A stretch of DNA of 64,000 nucleotides from DTU072 sp050309775 (GTDB taxonomy: Bacteria; Bacillota; Clostridia; Christensenellales; DTU072): contig JBNRMV010000007.1 in NCBI GenBank assembly GCA_050309775.1, positions 8,492 to 72,491 on the forward strand, read 5' to 3'. Made by a program: the position numbers and the translations under genes. Below are positions 44,992 to 54,458 of this stretch, one piece after another. The notes under the pieces were generated by a model. It had not been told where the DNA came from, searched no databases, and worked only from the letters and a program-made list of their open reading frames with translations. Position 1 is the stretch's first letter, and each line of letters begins with the position of its first letter.

Positions 44992-46899
44992 TTATATGTC
45001 CAACTCTTTGACTAGATGCGCATTTTCTTCAATGAACACCCTTCTAAGCTCTGGAGATTCTCCCATGAGCAAAGTGAATATCTCCTCGGCTTCCTCTGCA
45101 TCTTCCATTTTCATTTGGATAAGAGTGCGTGTTTCGGGGTTCATGGTTGTTTCGTAAAGCTGATTGGCGTTCATTTCGCCCAGACCTTTGTAGCGCTGAA
45201 TGTCGACCCTGCCTCCCATTTCTTCTTGCGCCCGTTTTAGTTCTTCATCGGAATAGCAATAAACTTCCTGCTTGCCTTTTGTGACCTTGTAAAGCGGAGG
45301 CATGGCGCTGTAAATATGTCCATTCTCCAGCAGCGGACGCATAAAGCGATAAAAGAAAGTCAACAGCAGTATTCTGATATGGCTGCCGTCGACATCGGCG
45401 TCTGTCATGCATATGATTCTGTCATAGCGCAACTTGGTTATGTCAAATTCGTCCTGATATCCGCATCCGAAGGCTTTTATCATGGATTGTATCTCTTCAT
45501 TGTCCAGTATTCTGTGCAGACGGGCCTTTTCGACATTGAGAATTTTGCCTTTCAGCGGCAAAATTGCTTGAATGTGTCTGTCGCGACCCATCTTTGCGGT
45601 GCCTCCGGCGGAATCGCCCTCGACAAGATATATTTCACAGTTCTTGGGATTGGTGTCGGTGCAGTCCGCCAGTTTGCCGGGAAGAGATGTGGATTCAAAA
45701 ACGCCCTTTCTTCGGAAAAGTTCCCTTGCCGTTCTTGCGGCTTCTCTTGCTCTCTGCGCATTTATGGATTTTGTGATGACTTCTTTTGCTATCTTGGGAT
45801 TTTCTTCAAAGAATTCGCCCAGCTTTTGGGTGACAACCTTGTTGACCAGCGTACGCATAAAGCTGTTGCCCAGCTTGGTTTTTGTTTGTCCTTCAAACTG
45901 TGGGTCGCAAAGCTTGACGCTGATTATGGCGGTTATGCCCTCTCTGACGTCCTCTCCGCTCAATTTCTCGTTTTCTTTCAGTACTTTGAGGATTTGCCCG
46001 TATTCGTTGATAACTTTGGTTAAAGCGGCTTTTAGTCCGTCAAGGTGCGCTCCGCCTTCTTCGGTGTTTATGTTGTTTGCGTAGGTCAATATCGTTTCGG
46101 TATAGCTCTCACTATATTGTATCGCCACCTCGATTTCGCTGTCCTCATTTATTTCTTCAAAATAAAAAACTTGCGGCAGCAGCGCTGCTTTGTTTTTGGT
46201 GAGGTTTTCGACAAATTTCATTATGCCGCCCTCGAACATAAAGGATTCTTTCTTTTCTTGTCCTTCTCGCTTGTCCTCAATGGATATGCGCAGCCCCTTG
46301 TTCAGATACGCAAGTTCTTTCAAGCGGTTTTTTAAGTTGTCATACACAAAAATCGTCGTTTCAAAAATCGTGGAGTCTGGAAAGAACAATACTTGCGTGC
46401 CTGTCTCTTCCGTATCGCCAATTATTTTTAGCGGCTCTTTCGGCACACCTCTTTCGTAAAGCTGTCTGTGAATCTTTCCGTTTTGGTAAACGGTAATTTC
46501 AAGGAACTCGCTTAAGGCGCTGACAACAGAAAGTCCCACACCGTGCAAGCCGCCGCTTATTTTGTAGCCTCCGCCGCCAAACTTTCCGCCGGCATGTAGC
46601 TTTGTCATGACTACTTCCACCGCCGATTTGTTTTCTTTCGGGATGATGCCTGTCGGAATGCCTCTGCCGTTGTCCCGTACCATTACGGAGCCGTCTTTTT
46701 CGATGACGACTTCAATGTGCGTACAGTATCCGGCAAGCGCCTCGTCTATGGAGTTGTCGACTATTTCTGTGACTAAATGGTGAAGTCCCTTGGAGTCCGT
46801 GGAGCCGATATACATTCCCGGTCTTTTTCTTACGGGTTCCAGCCCCTCCAACACCTGAATAGTGTCTTGGTCATAACACTTTTGAATTTTTTCAGACAT
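44992..46899 (-). CDS. gyrB: DNA gyrase subunit B
   Basis: ATPase subunit. ATP-binding GHKL motifs (EIVDNSIDEALAG, RDNGRGIPTG, GGLHGVGLSVVSALS) and TOPRIM motifs EGDSAGG and DADVDGSHIR. 635 residues, the short Gram-positive form. AGGAGAT ribosome-binding site. It has its own promoter after a terminator that closes the parB unit. In many Firmicutes gyrB follows recF next to dnaN; here it follows parB. Confidence 0.97.
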   Translation of the reverse strand: MSEKIQKCYDQDTIQVLEGLEPVRKRPGMYIGSTDSKGLHHLVTEIVDNSIDEALAGYCTHIEVVIEKDGSVMVRDNGRGIPTGIIPKENKSAVEVVMTKLHAGGKFGGGGYKISGGLHGVGLSVVSALSEFLEITVYQNGKIHRQLYERGVPKEPLKIIGDTEETGTQVLFFPDSTIFETTIFVYDNLKNRLKELAYLNKGLRISIEDKREGQEKKESFMFEGGIMKFVENLTKNKAALLPQVFYFEEINEDSEIEVAIQYSESYTETILTYANNINTEEGGAHLDGLKAALTKVINEYGQILKVLKENEKLSGEDVREGITAIISVKLCDPQFEGQTKTKLGNSFMRTLVNKVVTQKLGEFFEENPKIAKEVITKSINAQRAREAARTARELFRRKGVFESTSLPGKLADCTDTNPKNCEIYLVEGDSAGGTAKMGRDRHIQAILPLKGKILNVEKARLHRILDNEEIQSMIKAFGCGYQDEFDITKLRYDRIICMTDADVDGSHIRILLLTFFYRFMRPLLENGHIYSAMPPLYKVTKGKQEVYCYSDEELKRAQEEMGGRVDIQRYKGLGEMNANQLYETTMNPETRTLIQMKMEDAEEAEEIFTLLMGESPELRRVFIEENAHLVKELDI

Positions 46900-46951
46900 A
46901 TTTATCTCCTAAAACAATTTTTACCGTTATACAAATATATATAATATATAT

Positions 46952-46980
46952 ATTATAACAGTAATTAATAATATTGTAAA
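46952..46980 (-). promoter_or_regulatory. Promoter of gyrB-gyrA
   Basis: Minus strand TTTACA, 17-nt spacer, TATAAT, followed by a long alternating TA run in the leader, which may make the promoter sensitive to supercoiling (inference). Confidence 0.65.
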
Positions 46981-46992
46981 GAATTTATAAAA

Positions 46993-47014
46993 GAAAAACG
47001 GCGCCTCGGCGCCG
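46993..47014 (-). terminator. Terminator after parB
   Basis: Minus strand CGGCGC/GCGCCG stem with a 4-nt loop followed by TTTTTC. Confidence 0.8.
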
Positions 47015-47036
47015 CCCTTTTGAATGTCTTTATATG

Positions 47037-47912
47037 TTATTTTGATAGTTTTTCAATCAATTCATAAATGCGTTGCAAATCGTCTTTTGAAAAATAATCT
47101 ATTGTAATCCGCCCTTTGTTCTCGTTGCCCATCAGCTTGACTTTTGTCATAAAAACTCTGTTCAGATTGTTGGCAAATTCTTTCATCTCTGCGCTCATTT
47201 TTGCCTTTTGTTGGTCGCTCATCTTCTTTGGCTGTTTTTCGGGATGCAAATAGTACCGCACCATTTTTTCCAGCTCTCTGACCGACAACTGCCCGTTTTC
47301 GCACAACTCTGCCATTCTCAACTGTTCGTCTGCGTCCGTCACGGGAATAAGCGTGCGCGCATGTCCGGCGCTCAGCCTGTCTTCCCTAACCATTTGTTTG
47401 ACCCTCTTGTCCAAAGACAGCAGCCGCAAGGTGTTTGCTATGCTGGGGCGGGCTTTGCCTATTCTTTGGGCAACCTCCTCTTGCGTGAGGTTGTATCCGT
47501 CCATAAGTTCTTTCAGCGCCTCAGCGGCTTCTATGGCGTTCAGGTCCTCTCTTTGGAGATTTTCAATAAGGCTTATTTCCCGGGTTTTTTGGTCGGTAAG
47601 CTCTTTTATTATAGCAGGCACTTGGGAAAGGCCGGCAACCTTTGCCGCGCGGAATCTTCTCTCTCCGGCAACTATTATGTAAGAGTTTCCTTGCTTTCTC
47701 AGCACAAGCGGCTGTAATATGCCGTACTCTTTTATGGAATCGGCAAGCTCGCCTATTGCGCTTTCGTTAAAAGTCTTTCTTGGCTGTCCCGGGTTGGGCT
47801 TTATGTTGTCAATCGAAATAAACAAAATCTTATCGCCCTTTGGGGCGTCAACTCTTTCGTCCTCTACATTCGCCAACAATTGGCTTATGCCTTTGCCTAA
47901 CTTTTTTGCCAT
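47037..47912 (-). CDS. parB: Chromosome partitioning protein ParB (Spo0J/Noc family)
   Basis: CTPase clamp that loads at parS and spreads on DNA. N-terminal catalytic motif GERRFRAAKVAGLSQVPAI, helix-turn-helix around NLTQEEVAQRIGKARPSIAN, C-terminal dimerisation region. 291 residues from ATG giving MAKKLGKGIS, preceded by GGAGG; an upstream GTG would overlap that site. It is next to rsmG, as Noc and Spo0J are in Bacillus, but no parA (soj) gene lies beside it. Two parS-like palindromes occur 7-8 kb to the right. Confidence 0.93.
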   Translation of the reverse strand: MAKKLGKGISQLLANVEDERVDAPKGDKILFISIDNIKPNPGQPRKTFNESAIGELADSIKEYGILQPLVLRKQGNSYIIVAGERRFRAAKVAGLSQVPAIIKELTDQKTREISLIENLQREDLNAIEAAEALKELMDGYNLTQEEVAQRIGKARPSIANTLRLLSLDKRVKQMVREDRLSAGHARTLIPVTDADEQLRMAELCENGQLSVRELEKMVRYYLHPEKQPKKMSDQQKAKMSAEMKEFANNLNRVFMTKVKLMGNENKGRITIDYFSKDDLQRIYELIEKLSK

Positions 47913-47934
47913 GTTTTCCTCCACATTTTATAAT

Positions 47935-47963
47935 ATAATAACACTTTCTTGTCGATTTGTAAA
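47935..47963 (-). promoter_or_regulatory. Promoter of parB
   Basis: Minus strand TTTACA, 17-nt spacer, TATTAT, immediately after the rsmG stop. Confidence 0.55.
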
Positions 47964-48662
47964 TTATAAAGGAAGTTTTTTCGGCTTGTTCTGCCCTCTG
48001 GGATATGTTTCGGCAGTTTTTGCCGTTTTCTCAACAACAACAAGGCTTCTTGTGAAGCAGTTCATCAGCCGGTATTCTCTGGTTTCTGTCACCTTTCCTC
48101 TTAATTTTGAAAGCGCGTTCTTTGCTTTGGCTATCTCCTCTTGCACATTGTCGCCCTTGTATGCTATCAGCTGCCCTCCTATTTTCAAAAAAGGCAAGGC
48201 ATATTCCACCAAAGTGTTCATCGGCGCCACTGCCCGTGCCACAACAAAATCATACTTTTCGCGGTGGTTGCTTTTGCGCGCTGCTTCCTCTATTCTGCCG
48301 TGAATGGCAACAATCTTTGTGAGCCGCAATTCCTCAATCACCGTATTCAAGAACCCTACTCGCTTGTTTAGGGAATCCAAAAGCACAAATTCCGTTTCGG
48401 GCAAAAAAATCTTCAAAGGTATTGACGGAAAGCCGGCGCCGCTGCCGATGTCTATGACTTTGTGTTTGTCGGTTATAATTTCTTTTGCCGCAAGGCTGTC
48501 AATAAAGTGTTTGTGAATTATTTCTGTTTCGTCGGTTATTGCCGTCAAATTAAATTTCTGATTATAAGAAAGTAGCAACTTGGTATATTGCCGCAGCTTG
48601 TCGGCTTGTTCTTGACTGAGAGAAACTCCCTCTTTTTGCATTATTTCAACAAGCTGTTGCAT
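47964..48662 (-). CDS. rsmG: 16S rRNA (guanine-N7) methyltransferase RsmG
   Basis: Methylates G527 of 16S rRNA using SAM. SAM-binding motif VIDIGSGAGFPSIPLKIF, then FVLLDSLNKRVGFLN; DFVVARAVAPM is family-typical. 232 residues. Starts 1 bp after the mnmG stop, the classic gidA-gidB pairing. Confidence 0.96.
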   Translation of the reverse strand: MQQLVEIMQKEGVSLSQEQADKLRQYTKLLLSYNQKFNLTAITDETEIIHKHFIDSLAAKEIITDKHKVIDIGSGAGFPSIPLKIFLPETEFVLLDSLNKRVGFLNTVIEELRLTKIVAIHGRIEEAARKSNHREKYDFVVARAVAPMNTLVEYALPFLKIGGQLIAYKGDNVQEEIAKAKNALSKLRGKVTETREYRLMNCFTRSLVVVEKTAKTAETYPRGQNKPKKLPL

Positions 48663-48663
48663 G

Positions 48664-50520
48664 CTACACCTTGCTTTTGCTCAGCCATATCATCAGCACA
48701 ACTATGTCGGCAGGATTGACGCCGGATATCCTCGACGCCTGAGCCAGCGTCAAAGGCTTTATTTTATTGAGTTTTTGTTTGGCCTCATTGCGCAATCCAT
48801 TGATTTTTTCATAATCTATGTCTGGCGAAAGCTGCTTTCCTTCCATTCGGCGCGCCTCTTTTATAGAAGCCTCTTGTTTTTGGAGATACCCTTCGTACTT
48901 TATTTCGGTTTCTACCTGCGTCAGCAGCTCATAATCAATTGCCGCAAAGGTCTGGTCAACGGCTATCAAATCATCCTTGTTCATAGAACTTCTTTTCAGA
49001 ATTTCCCTGCCCTTTATGCCGCCATTCGGCAACGGCTCGGTTTTTGCCGCAAAAACCGCCTCCACCTCTTTTGGAGAATATCTCTTGTTCAGCAATTCTT
49101 TTATTTCTTGCATTGTTTTTATTTTCTGCTGCAGTCGCGCATACCTTTCTTCGTCAACAATGCCTATTTCATATCCTTTTTGCGTCAACCTGAGGTCTGC
49201 ATTGTCCTGGCGCAGATATAATCTATATTCAGCGCGCGAGGTCATCATTCGGTACGGCTCCGCCGTTCCTTTTGTTACAAGGTCGTCAATCAGCACGCCA
49301 ATATACGCTTGGTCTCTGGTCAATACAAAAGGCGGCTTGCCTTCAATATACAATGCGGCGTTGGCGCCGGCAATAAGCCCTTGCGCAGCTGCCTCCTCAT
49401 AGCCGCTTGTGCCGTTTATTTGCCCGGCGGCAAACAGTCCGTCTATTCCTTTTACGGCAAGCGTGGGCAAAAGCTGCTGTGGATCGATGCAATCATATTC
49501 TATGGCATATCCGTATCTGACAATTGTGGCGTTTTCCAGCCCTTTGACGGAATTAACCATCTGTTGTTGCACATCATACGGCATGGATGTAGACAGTCCC
49601 TGAACATATAGTTCCTCGGTGTCTGCGCCTTCCGGCTCAATAAAAATCTGATGCCTCTCTTTGTCCTTAAACCGCACTATTTTGTCCTCAACTGAAGGAC
49701 AATACCGCGGCCCTGTACCCTCTATGCTGCCGTTGTACATGGGAGCTCTGGAGAGGTTGTCCAATATAATTTTGTGCGTTTTTGCGTTTGTATAAGTCAG
49801 ATAGCATTTGTGTGAATTCTCAACCTCATAATCGCTAAGCATTGAGAACTTTGGTATTCCGAATTCGCCGCTTTGGGCTTCCATTTTTGAGAAATCTACT
49901 GTTTTTGCCAATACTCTGGGCGGTGTGCCCGTCTTAAAGCGGCGCAAAGATAAGCCCAATTCCTTCAAGTTTTGACTCAACCTTTCGGAGCGTAAAAACC
50001 CTTGCGGTCCGCAGTCCTGCGAAAACTCCCCTATAATAACTTTTGATTGCAAATAAACGCCGGTTGTCATGACTACGGCAGGAGAAAAATATTGCTCTCC
50101 CAGCGCTGTCTGTATTCCTTTTACGCGATTTTCTTCGACAAGCAGTTGCGTTACTTCCCCCTCTAATAAAGCAATCAATTTTTCTTGTTCTAAGCGTAGC
50201 TTCATCATTTGATGATACTTTGCCTTATCTACTTGCGCACGCAAGCTGTGTACGGCAGGACCGTTGGCACGGTTGAGCAGGCGTGTCTGTATGGTTGCTC
50301 TGTCGGCTATTTCTCCCATAATTCCGCCTAACGCGTCGACTTCTTTTGCCAGTGTGCCTTTTGCCGTGCCGCCAATGTTCGGATTGCATGCCATGAACCC
50401 AATTGAATTCAGGCTCAGCGTTATGACAAGCGCCGTACAGCCTTTTCGCGCGGCGGCAAAAGCCGCCTCTATGCCGGCATGTCCTGCTCCTATAACGATA
50501 ACATCAAAAGTCTTGTTCAT
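48664..50520 (-). CDS. mnmG: tRNA uridine 5-carboxymethylaminomethyl modification enzyme MnmG
   Basis: FAD-dependent partner of MnmE for wobble-uridine modification. FAD motif VIGAGHAGIEAAFAAARKG at the N-terminus; signature GPRYCPSVEDKIVRF; C-terminal helical domain with SRISGVNPADIVVLM. 618 residues. Followed by rsmG and preceded by dtd. Confidence 0.97.
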   Translation of the reverse strand: MNKTFDVIVIGAGHAGIEAAFAAARKGCTALVITLSLNSIGFMACNPNIGGTAKGTLAKEVDALGGIMGEIADRATIQTRLLNRANGPAVHSLRAQVDKAKYHQMMKLRLEQEKLIALLEGEVTQLLVEENRVKGIQTALGEQYFSPAVVMTTGVYLQSKVIIGEFSQDCGPQGFLRSERLSQNLKELGLSLRRFKTGTPPRVLAKTVDFSKMEAQSGEFGIPKFSMLSDYEVENSHKCYLTYTNAKTHKIILDNLSRAPMYNGSIEGTGPRYCPSVEDKIVRFKDKERHQIFIEPEGADTEELYVQGLSTSMPYDVQQQMVNSVKGLENATIVRYGYAIEYDCIDPQQLLPTLAVKGIDGLFAAGQINGTSGYEEAAAQGLIAGANAALYIEGKPPFVLTRDQAYIGVLIDDLVTKGTAEPYRMMTSRAEYRLYLRQDNADLRLTQKGYEIGIVDEERYARLQQKIKTMQEIKELLNKRYSPKEVEAVFAAKTEPLPNGGIKGREILKRSSMNKDDLIAVDQTFAAIDYELLTQVETEIKYEGYLQKQEASIKEARRMEGKQLSPDIDYEKINGLRNEAKQKLNKIKPLTLAQASRISGVNPADIVVLMIWLSKSKV

Positions 50521-50522
50521 TT

Positions 50523-50957
50523 TTAGTTGTCCAGCACAACCGTAGAAGGTCCGTCGGCAATTATGGACAGCTCCATTTTTCCGCCGAACTCACCTGTTTT
50601 TACGGGTAAATATTTTGATAGTTCCTCTACAAAAGCATCATAAAGCGGACGGGAAATCTCCGAACGCGCCGAACGGGAAAAATCCGGGCGTGTGCCGTGC
50701 AGACAATTGCCATAGAGAGTAAAGTTTGAGACCACCAGGGCCTCTCCTCCCTCGTCCAACACGGAGCGGTTGAGTTTGCCGTTTTTGTCGGAAAAAATGC
50801 GTAGCTTTGCTATCCTGCCGGCTGCCCACTTTACGGTTTTTTCGGTGTCTTCTGCCGAAAAAGCGCACAAAACAAGTATTCCCCTGCCTATTTCTGCTTT
50901 GTATTTTCCTATCACCTCGACGGCTGCCGAAGTTGTCCTTTGTACGATAGCTCTCAT
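50523..50957 (-). CDS. dtd: D-aminoacyl-tRNA deacylase
   Basis: Removes D-amino acids (and glycine from tRNA-Ala) from mischarged tRNAs. MRAIVQRTTSAAVEV is the family start; active-site SNFTLYGNCLHGTRPDFSRSA shows the Ser-Gln/Thr and GlyPro-like motifs in slightly altered form (SNFTLYG for the usual SQFTLYG/A). 144 residues from the ATG that follows the mnmE stop by 2 bp. Its position between mnmE and mnmG is uncommon. Confidence 0.92.
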   Translation of the reverse strand: MRAIVQRTTSAAVEVIGKYKAEIGRGILVLCAFSAEDTEKTVKWAAGRIAKLRIFSDKNGKLNRSVLDEGGEALVVSNFTLYGNCLHGTRPDFSRSARSEISRPLYDAFVEELSKYLPVKTGEFGGKMELSIIADGPSTVVLDN

Positions 50958-50959
50958 TT

Positions 50960-52285
50960 TTATTTGCCCACACAAAAGGTGGAAAAGACCTCCTCTATTA
51001 TGCTTTCGCTAATGTCGTTGCCGGTTATTTTTGCCAGCTCACCATATGCGGCGCGCACCGCCACAAGGGAAATTTCTGCCGGCTGAAAATCTATTTCCGC
51101 AAGCGCATCTTCAAGATGCCTTTTTGCCAGCCTAAGACAGTATACATGACGCTCTCTGGTTATTATCCCCGTGGAGAATATTTTTTCTCTCTCTGACATC
51201 TTCAGCAATTCCTGCTTGACTGCCTCTATGTCACTTGGCGGCTTGGCCTTTATTACTATGCTTTGCTGCCTTTTGAACTTGCCGACGTCGCTCTTGTTGG
51301 ATATGCGTATGACCTGTTTTTCTTTCAAAAGAGTTTCCAGCTGTCGTTCTTCTTCTGTTTCGGGTTGCGACATATCCATGACAAAAAGCACAATATCTGC
51401 GGCTTTTATTGCTGCTTTTGTGCGTTCAATGCCCTTTTTTTCTATTTCGTTGTGGCTGTCACGAATTCCCGCCGTATCCAAAATGTTGAATCTTATGCCG
51501 TCAAGCTCTATGGTTTCGGTAAGAATGTCTCTTGTCGTTCCTGCATATTCTGTGACAATTGCCCTGTCCGCCATTACCAGCCCGTTAAGCAAGGACGATT
51601 TCCCCACATTAGGCAAGCCGATTATTGCGACATCTATGCCCTCTGTAACCACCTTGGCAAGCCTTGCTCCGTCAAGTAAGCGCTCTATTTCCGCCAACAC
51701 TTCTTTTATTTTTTGTTTTATGGGGAAGTTTGGTTCATCTTCGGTTTCTTCGGGATAATCCAATCGCACCTCAAGCGCAGCAAGCGCTTGCAACAACTTA
51801 TCCTCCATTTCATATATGCCTTGGGATATCTCTCCCGATAACAACCTATAACTTTGGAGTATCTCGCTTTGGCTTTGGGCGTTTATCATTTCGGCAATGC
51901 CTTCAGCCTCCGCCAATCCTATTTTGCCGTTCAGAAAAGCCCTTTTTGTAAATTCTCCGGCAAGAGCCGGCCGCGCGCCTTTCTCAATGCATAGCTGCAA
52001 AATGGCATTGGCTATGCCTTGTCCGCCGTGACAATGAATTTCGACGACATCTTCTCCTGTATATGATTTAGGCATCTTGTAAAATACACAAAATGCCTTT
52101 TCTGCAAAAGTATCGCCTCTTACGGTTCCCAAATACATCATATTGGGGGTCCAATTAGAGTTTTTTATGCTGCCGCTATTAAATATCTTTTTTGCTATCG
52201 CAAGAGACTCCTCTCCGGAAAGCCTAATTATGTTTACGCCGGACTTAGTTGCCGTTGAGGTGGCTATGGCAGCAATGGTATCCAT
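50960..52285 (-). CDS. mnmE: tRNA modification GTPase MnmE
   Basis: Works with MnmG at wobble uridine. N-terminal formyl-tetrahydrofolate-binding domain (IATSTATKSGVNIIRLSG), inserted G domain with GLPNVGKSSLLNGL and DTAGIRDS, and the C-terminal CVGK (family CxGK) whose Cys is conserved. 441 residues. Follows jag by 3 bp. Confidence 0.97.
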   Translation of the reverse strand: MDTIAAIATSTATKSGVNIIRLSGEESLAIAKKIFNSGSIKNSNWTPNMMYLGTVRGDTFAEKAFCVFYKMPKSYTGEDVVEIHCHGGQGIANAILQLCIEKGARPALAGEFTKRAFLNGKIGLAEAEGIAEMINAQSQSEILQSYRLLSGEISQGIYEMEDKLLQALAALEVRLDYPEETEDEPNFPIKQKIKEVLAEIERLLDGARLAKVVTEGIDVAIIGLPNVGKSSLLNGLVMADRAIVTEYAGTTRDILTETIELDGIRFNILDTAGIRDSHNEIEKKGIERTKAAIKAADIVLFVMDMSQPETEEERQLETLLKEKQVIRISNKSDVGKFKRQQSIVIKAKPPSDIEAVKQELLKMSEREKIFSTGIITRERHVYCLRLAKRHLEDALAEIDFQPAEISLVAVRAAYGELAKITGNDISESIIEEVFSTFCVGK

Positions 52286-52288
52286 TTT

Positions 52289-53104
52289 TTAGAATCTCTT
52301 TCGGCTGTATCCATAACCCTTGGTTCTCATGGGGCCGGTCTTTTTGAAACTTGTATTGCCGTATTGTATTCTTTTTTCTTCGGTTGTTTCAAGCGGCAAA
52401 ATTACTATATGCCTGTCTTTGCCCTCTCCGTCCGAACGCGTCGAAGCCAGCTTGCTGTCCTGCAACGCAGAGTGGATAATTCTCCTTTCAAAAGAGTTCA
52501 TCGGCTCCAATTCCACCTCTGCCTGGGTGTCGGCTGCCTTTCTTGCCAATCTTTTTGCAAGATTTACAAGCGTTTGTTCTCTCTTTTGGCGATAAAAATC
52601 AGCGTCTACAACTATTCTCTCATATTTCTTTTCGTCTTTGTTTACTTTGCAGGTAACAATATGTTGGAGAGCGTCAAGCGTCTCTCCCCTATACCCGATA
52701 ATTTTGTGCGCTTCGCTGCCTTTTATATAAAACGCCAACTCCGAACCCCTTATTCTTTCGTCAACGGTGCAATTTATATTCATAAACTCCAGTACGGTTT
52801 TTACGAAAACCTTTGCTTCGCTGTCCTCTCTTTTTTCTTGGGGAGCTCTTTCTTTTGCGACCGCTCTTTCTCTTGGCTCCCTTTTTTTCTTCTCAGGTTT
52901 GTTTTCCGTCTGTTCTACAGCAATATTAATAGTTTCCGGCTCTGTCTTTTCTTTCTTTGAGATAGCAACCGTAGCTTTTTTCAAAAATCCGCCGTTTGAA
53001 ATTATTTCTATTTCGGCATCTTCTCTGCTTAAATTCAGTTCTTTCAACCCTGCATCTATTGCGGCATCCACCGTTGACGCTTTGAATTCGTACTTTTTAT
53101 CCAT
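52289..53104 (-). CDS. khpB: RNA-binding protein KhpB/Jag
   Basis: Cytoplasmic RNA-binding regulator linked to cell elongation. Jag_N domain at residues 1-50 (DKKYEFKASTVDAAID), a charged linker rich in Lys/Glu/Arg, KH domain around 105-175 with IIGYRGETLDALQHI (GxxG loop as YRGE), and R3H domain with MNSFERRIIHSAL. 271 residues, standard location after yidC. Confidence 0.95.
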   Translation of the reverse strand: MDKKYEFKASTVDAAIDAGLKELNLSREDAEIEIISNGGFLKKATVAISKKEKTEPETINIAVEQTENKPEKKKREPRERAVAKERAPQEKREDSEAKVFVKTVLEFMNINCTVDERIRGSELAFYIKGSEAHKIIGYRGETLDALQHIVTCKVNKDEKKYERIVVDADFYRQKREQTLVNLAKRLARKAADTQAEVELEPMNSFERRIIHSALQDSKLASTRSDGEGKDRHIVILPLETTEEKRIQYGNTSFKKTGPMRTKGYGYSRKRF

Positions 53105-53115
53105 TTTTTCTCCTA

Positions 53116-54228
53116 TTATTTCTTAATTGTCGTTGAGAGAATGTAGTCTCTTTCTTTTTCGTCCTTTCTCTTGGCGACAATGTTGTATGTGAGGTTAAAC
53201 AAGGTCGTTATCAATGAGTTCATAAACATATATAGAGCAAATGCCGTTGAGTATAAAAAGGTGAATACTGTCATCATTATGGGCATAAGGTAGGTCAGCA
53301 TTTTTGTTTGCGCTGCCTGTGCTTTCTTTTGCTCTTCTGTCTGCCCCAGCATCTGCGGTTGCTCCGGCGGCTTGTTCAGCTTTGTTCCCAAAAGGTTTAG
53401 TATGAAGGCCAAAACCGGCAATATCAAGTACCCATTCCATGTTTTTTTGCCATTTTCGTCAAAATTATACTTTTCCAAAAGCGGCTTCATTACTCTGTTG
53501 TATTCGTTGGCGTCAACATCCTTTATTCCCAATTTTCCTATGCCTGTATTGCTGAATACATCTGCAGACGGCACAGGGCTGGACCACGTGTCTGGCATAA
53601 AAATATTCTTTGTGAGCAAAAATCTTTCGGGCTTGTAGTTGTCCAATACCGCCTTTTCGGCGGCGGCTATTTGTTCCTGCTTGAGTTGGGCTATTGTGTT
53701 GCCTTCTGTCGGCACAATCTCTCCGTTTTGGTTCTCTGCTCTGCCTTCGTCAATAAACTCCTGTGTCTTTTCGTGGAATGCTTGGGCATAGGCTTCGCTT
53801 AAATCATCAAAATTCTTGGAGTTGTGATATCTGACTGCGCTGTTAAATCCGGAAAACACCGTAATAAAGATGGCAAGCGTTATCAGCATCGGCAAACAGC
53901 TTGCAAAAGTGCTGTATTTGTGCTGTTTGTAGAGGGCGCGCTGTTTTTGCATCAGCAACTCTCTGTTGTTTCCGCACTGCTTGGTGATTTTGTCCAACTG
54001 CGGCTTCATTTGCTCCATGATTTTGGCATTTTTTCTGGTAATAACCTTTTGCCACACATCAAAGGGGGATGTCGCGGTTTTCAAAAAAAGCGTAAACAAA
54101 ATAACCGTAATACTAAACGCGCCGAACAGCGTTCCGCCTGCCCAGCCGTCTACCCATTTGTACAAAACATTGTAGATTAGTTTCCCAATCAGGTTCAATT
54201 CGGTAGCCATAAGCCCTATAATGTCCAT
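53116..54228 (-). CDS. yidC: Membrane protein insertase YidC/SpoIIIJ
   Basis: 370 residues. Membrane helices near residues 15-50 and about 105-125, 255-275 and 305-350. The hydrophilic groove segment is FLKTATSPFDVWQK. A polar insert of about 120 residues follows the second helix (FNSAVRYHNSKNFDDLSEAY onward), larger than in Bacillus SpoIIIJ. No lipoprotein signal box seen. Start overlaps yidD by 13 bp. Confidence 0.94.
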   Translation of the reverse strand: MDIIGLMATELNLIGKLIYNVLYKWVDGWAGGTLFGAFSITVILFTLFLKTATSPFDVWQKVITRKNAKIMEQMKPQLDKITKQCGNNRELLMQKQRALYKQHKYSTFASCLPMLITLAIFITVFSGFNSAVRYHNSKNFDDLSEAYAQAFHEKTQEFIDEGRAENQNGEIVPTEGNTIAQLKQEQIAAAEKAVLDNYKPERFLLTKNIFMPDTWSSPVPSADVFSNTGIGKLGIKDVDANEYNRVMKPLLEKYNFDENGKKTWNGYLILPVLAFILNLLGTKLNKPPEQPQMLGQTEEQKKAQAAQTKMLTYLMPIMMTVFTFLYSTAFALYMFMNSLITTLFNLTYNIVAKRKDEKERDYILSTTIKK

Positions 54229-54458
54229 TTTGCACTTCCTTTTAGATTTTCTCTGACGGGGTCAAATCCGCCTTTTGCGAAGGGGTTGCATCTTAAAATT
54301 CTTAATGACCCCAGCCATACTCCCCGAATAGCTCCGTACTTTTTTATGGCATCCAGCGTATACATCGAGCAAGTGGGGGTATATATACATTTTGCGCCCA
54401 GTGACGGGGATATAAACCTTTTGTAGAACAAAATCAGCTTTTCGCAAATAAATTTCAT
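54216..54458 (-). CDS. yidD: Membrane protein insertion efficiency factor YidD
   Basis: 80 residues with the family motif FYKRFISPSLGAKCIYTPTC and RILRCNPFAKGGFDPV, which has the conserved Cys and the CNP..GG.D.V block. Overlaps rnpA by 4 bp and yidC by 13 bp, so translation is coupled. Confidence 0.95.
   Translation of the reverse strand: MKFICEKLILFYKRFISPSLGAKCIYTPTCSMYTLDAIKKYGAIRGVWLGSLRILRCNPFAKGGFDPVRENLKGSAKWTL

Noticed and set aside
53585..53592. CACGTG within yidC as a further parS site
   Set aside because: Flanks are not palindromic beyond the central CCACGTGT; does not match the parS consensus.
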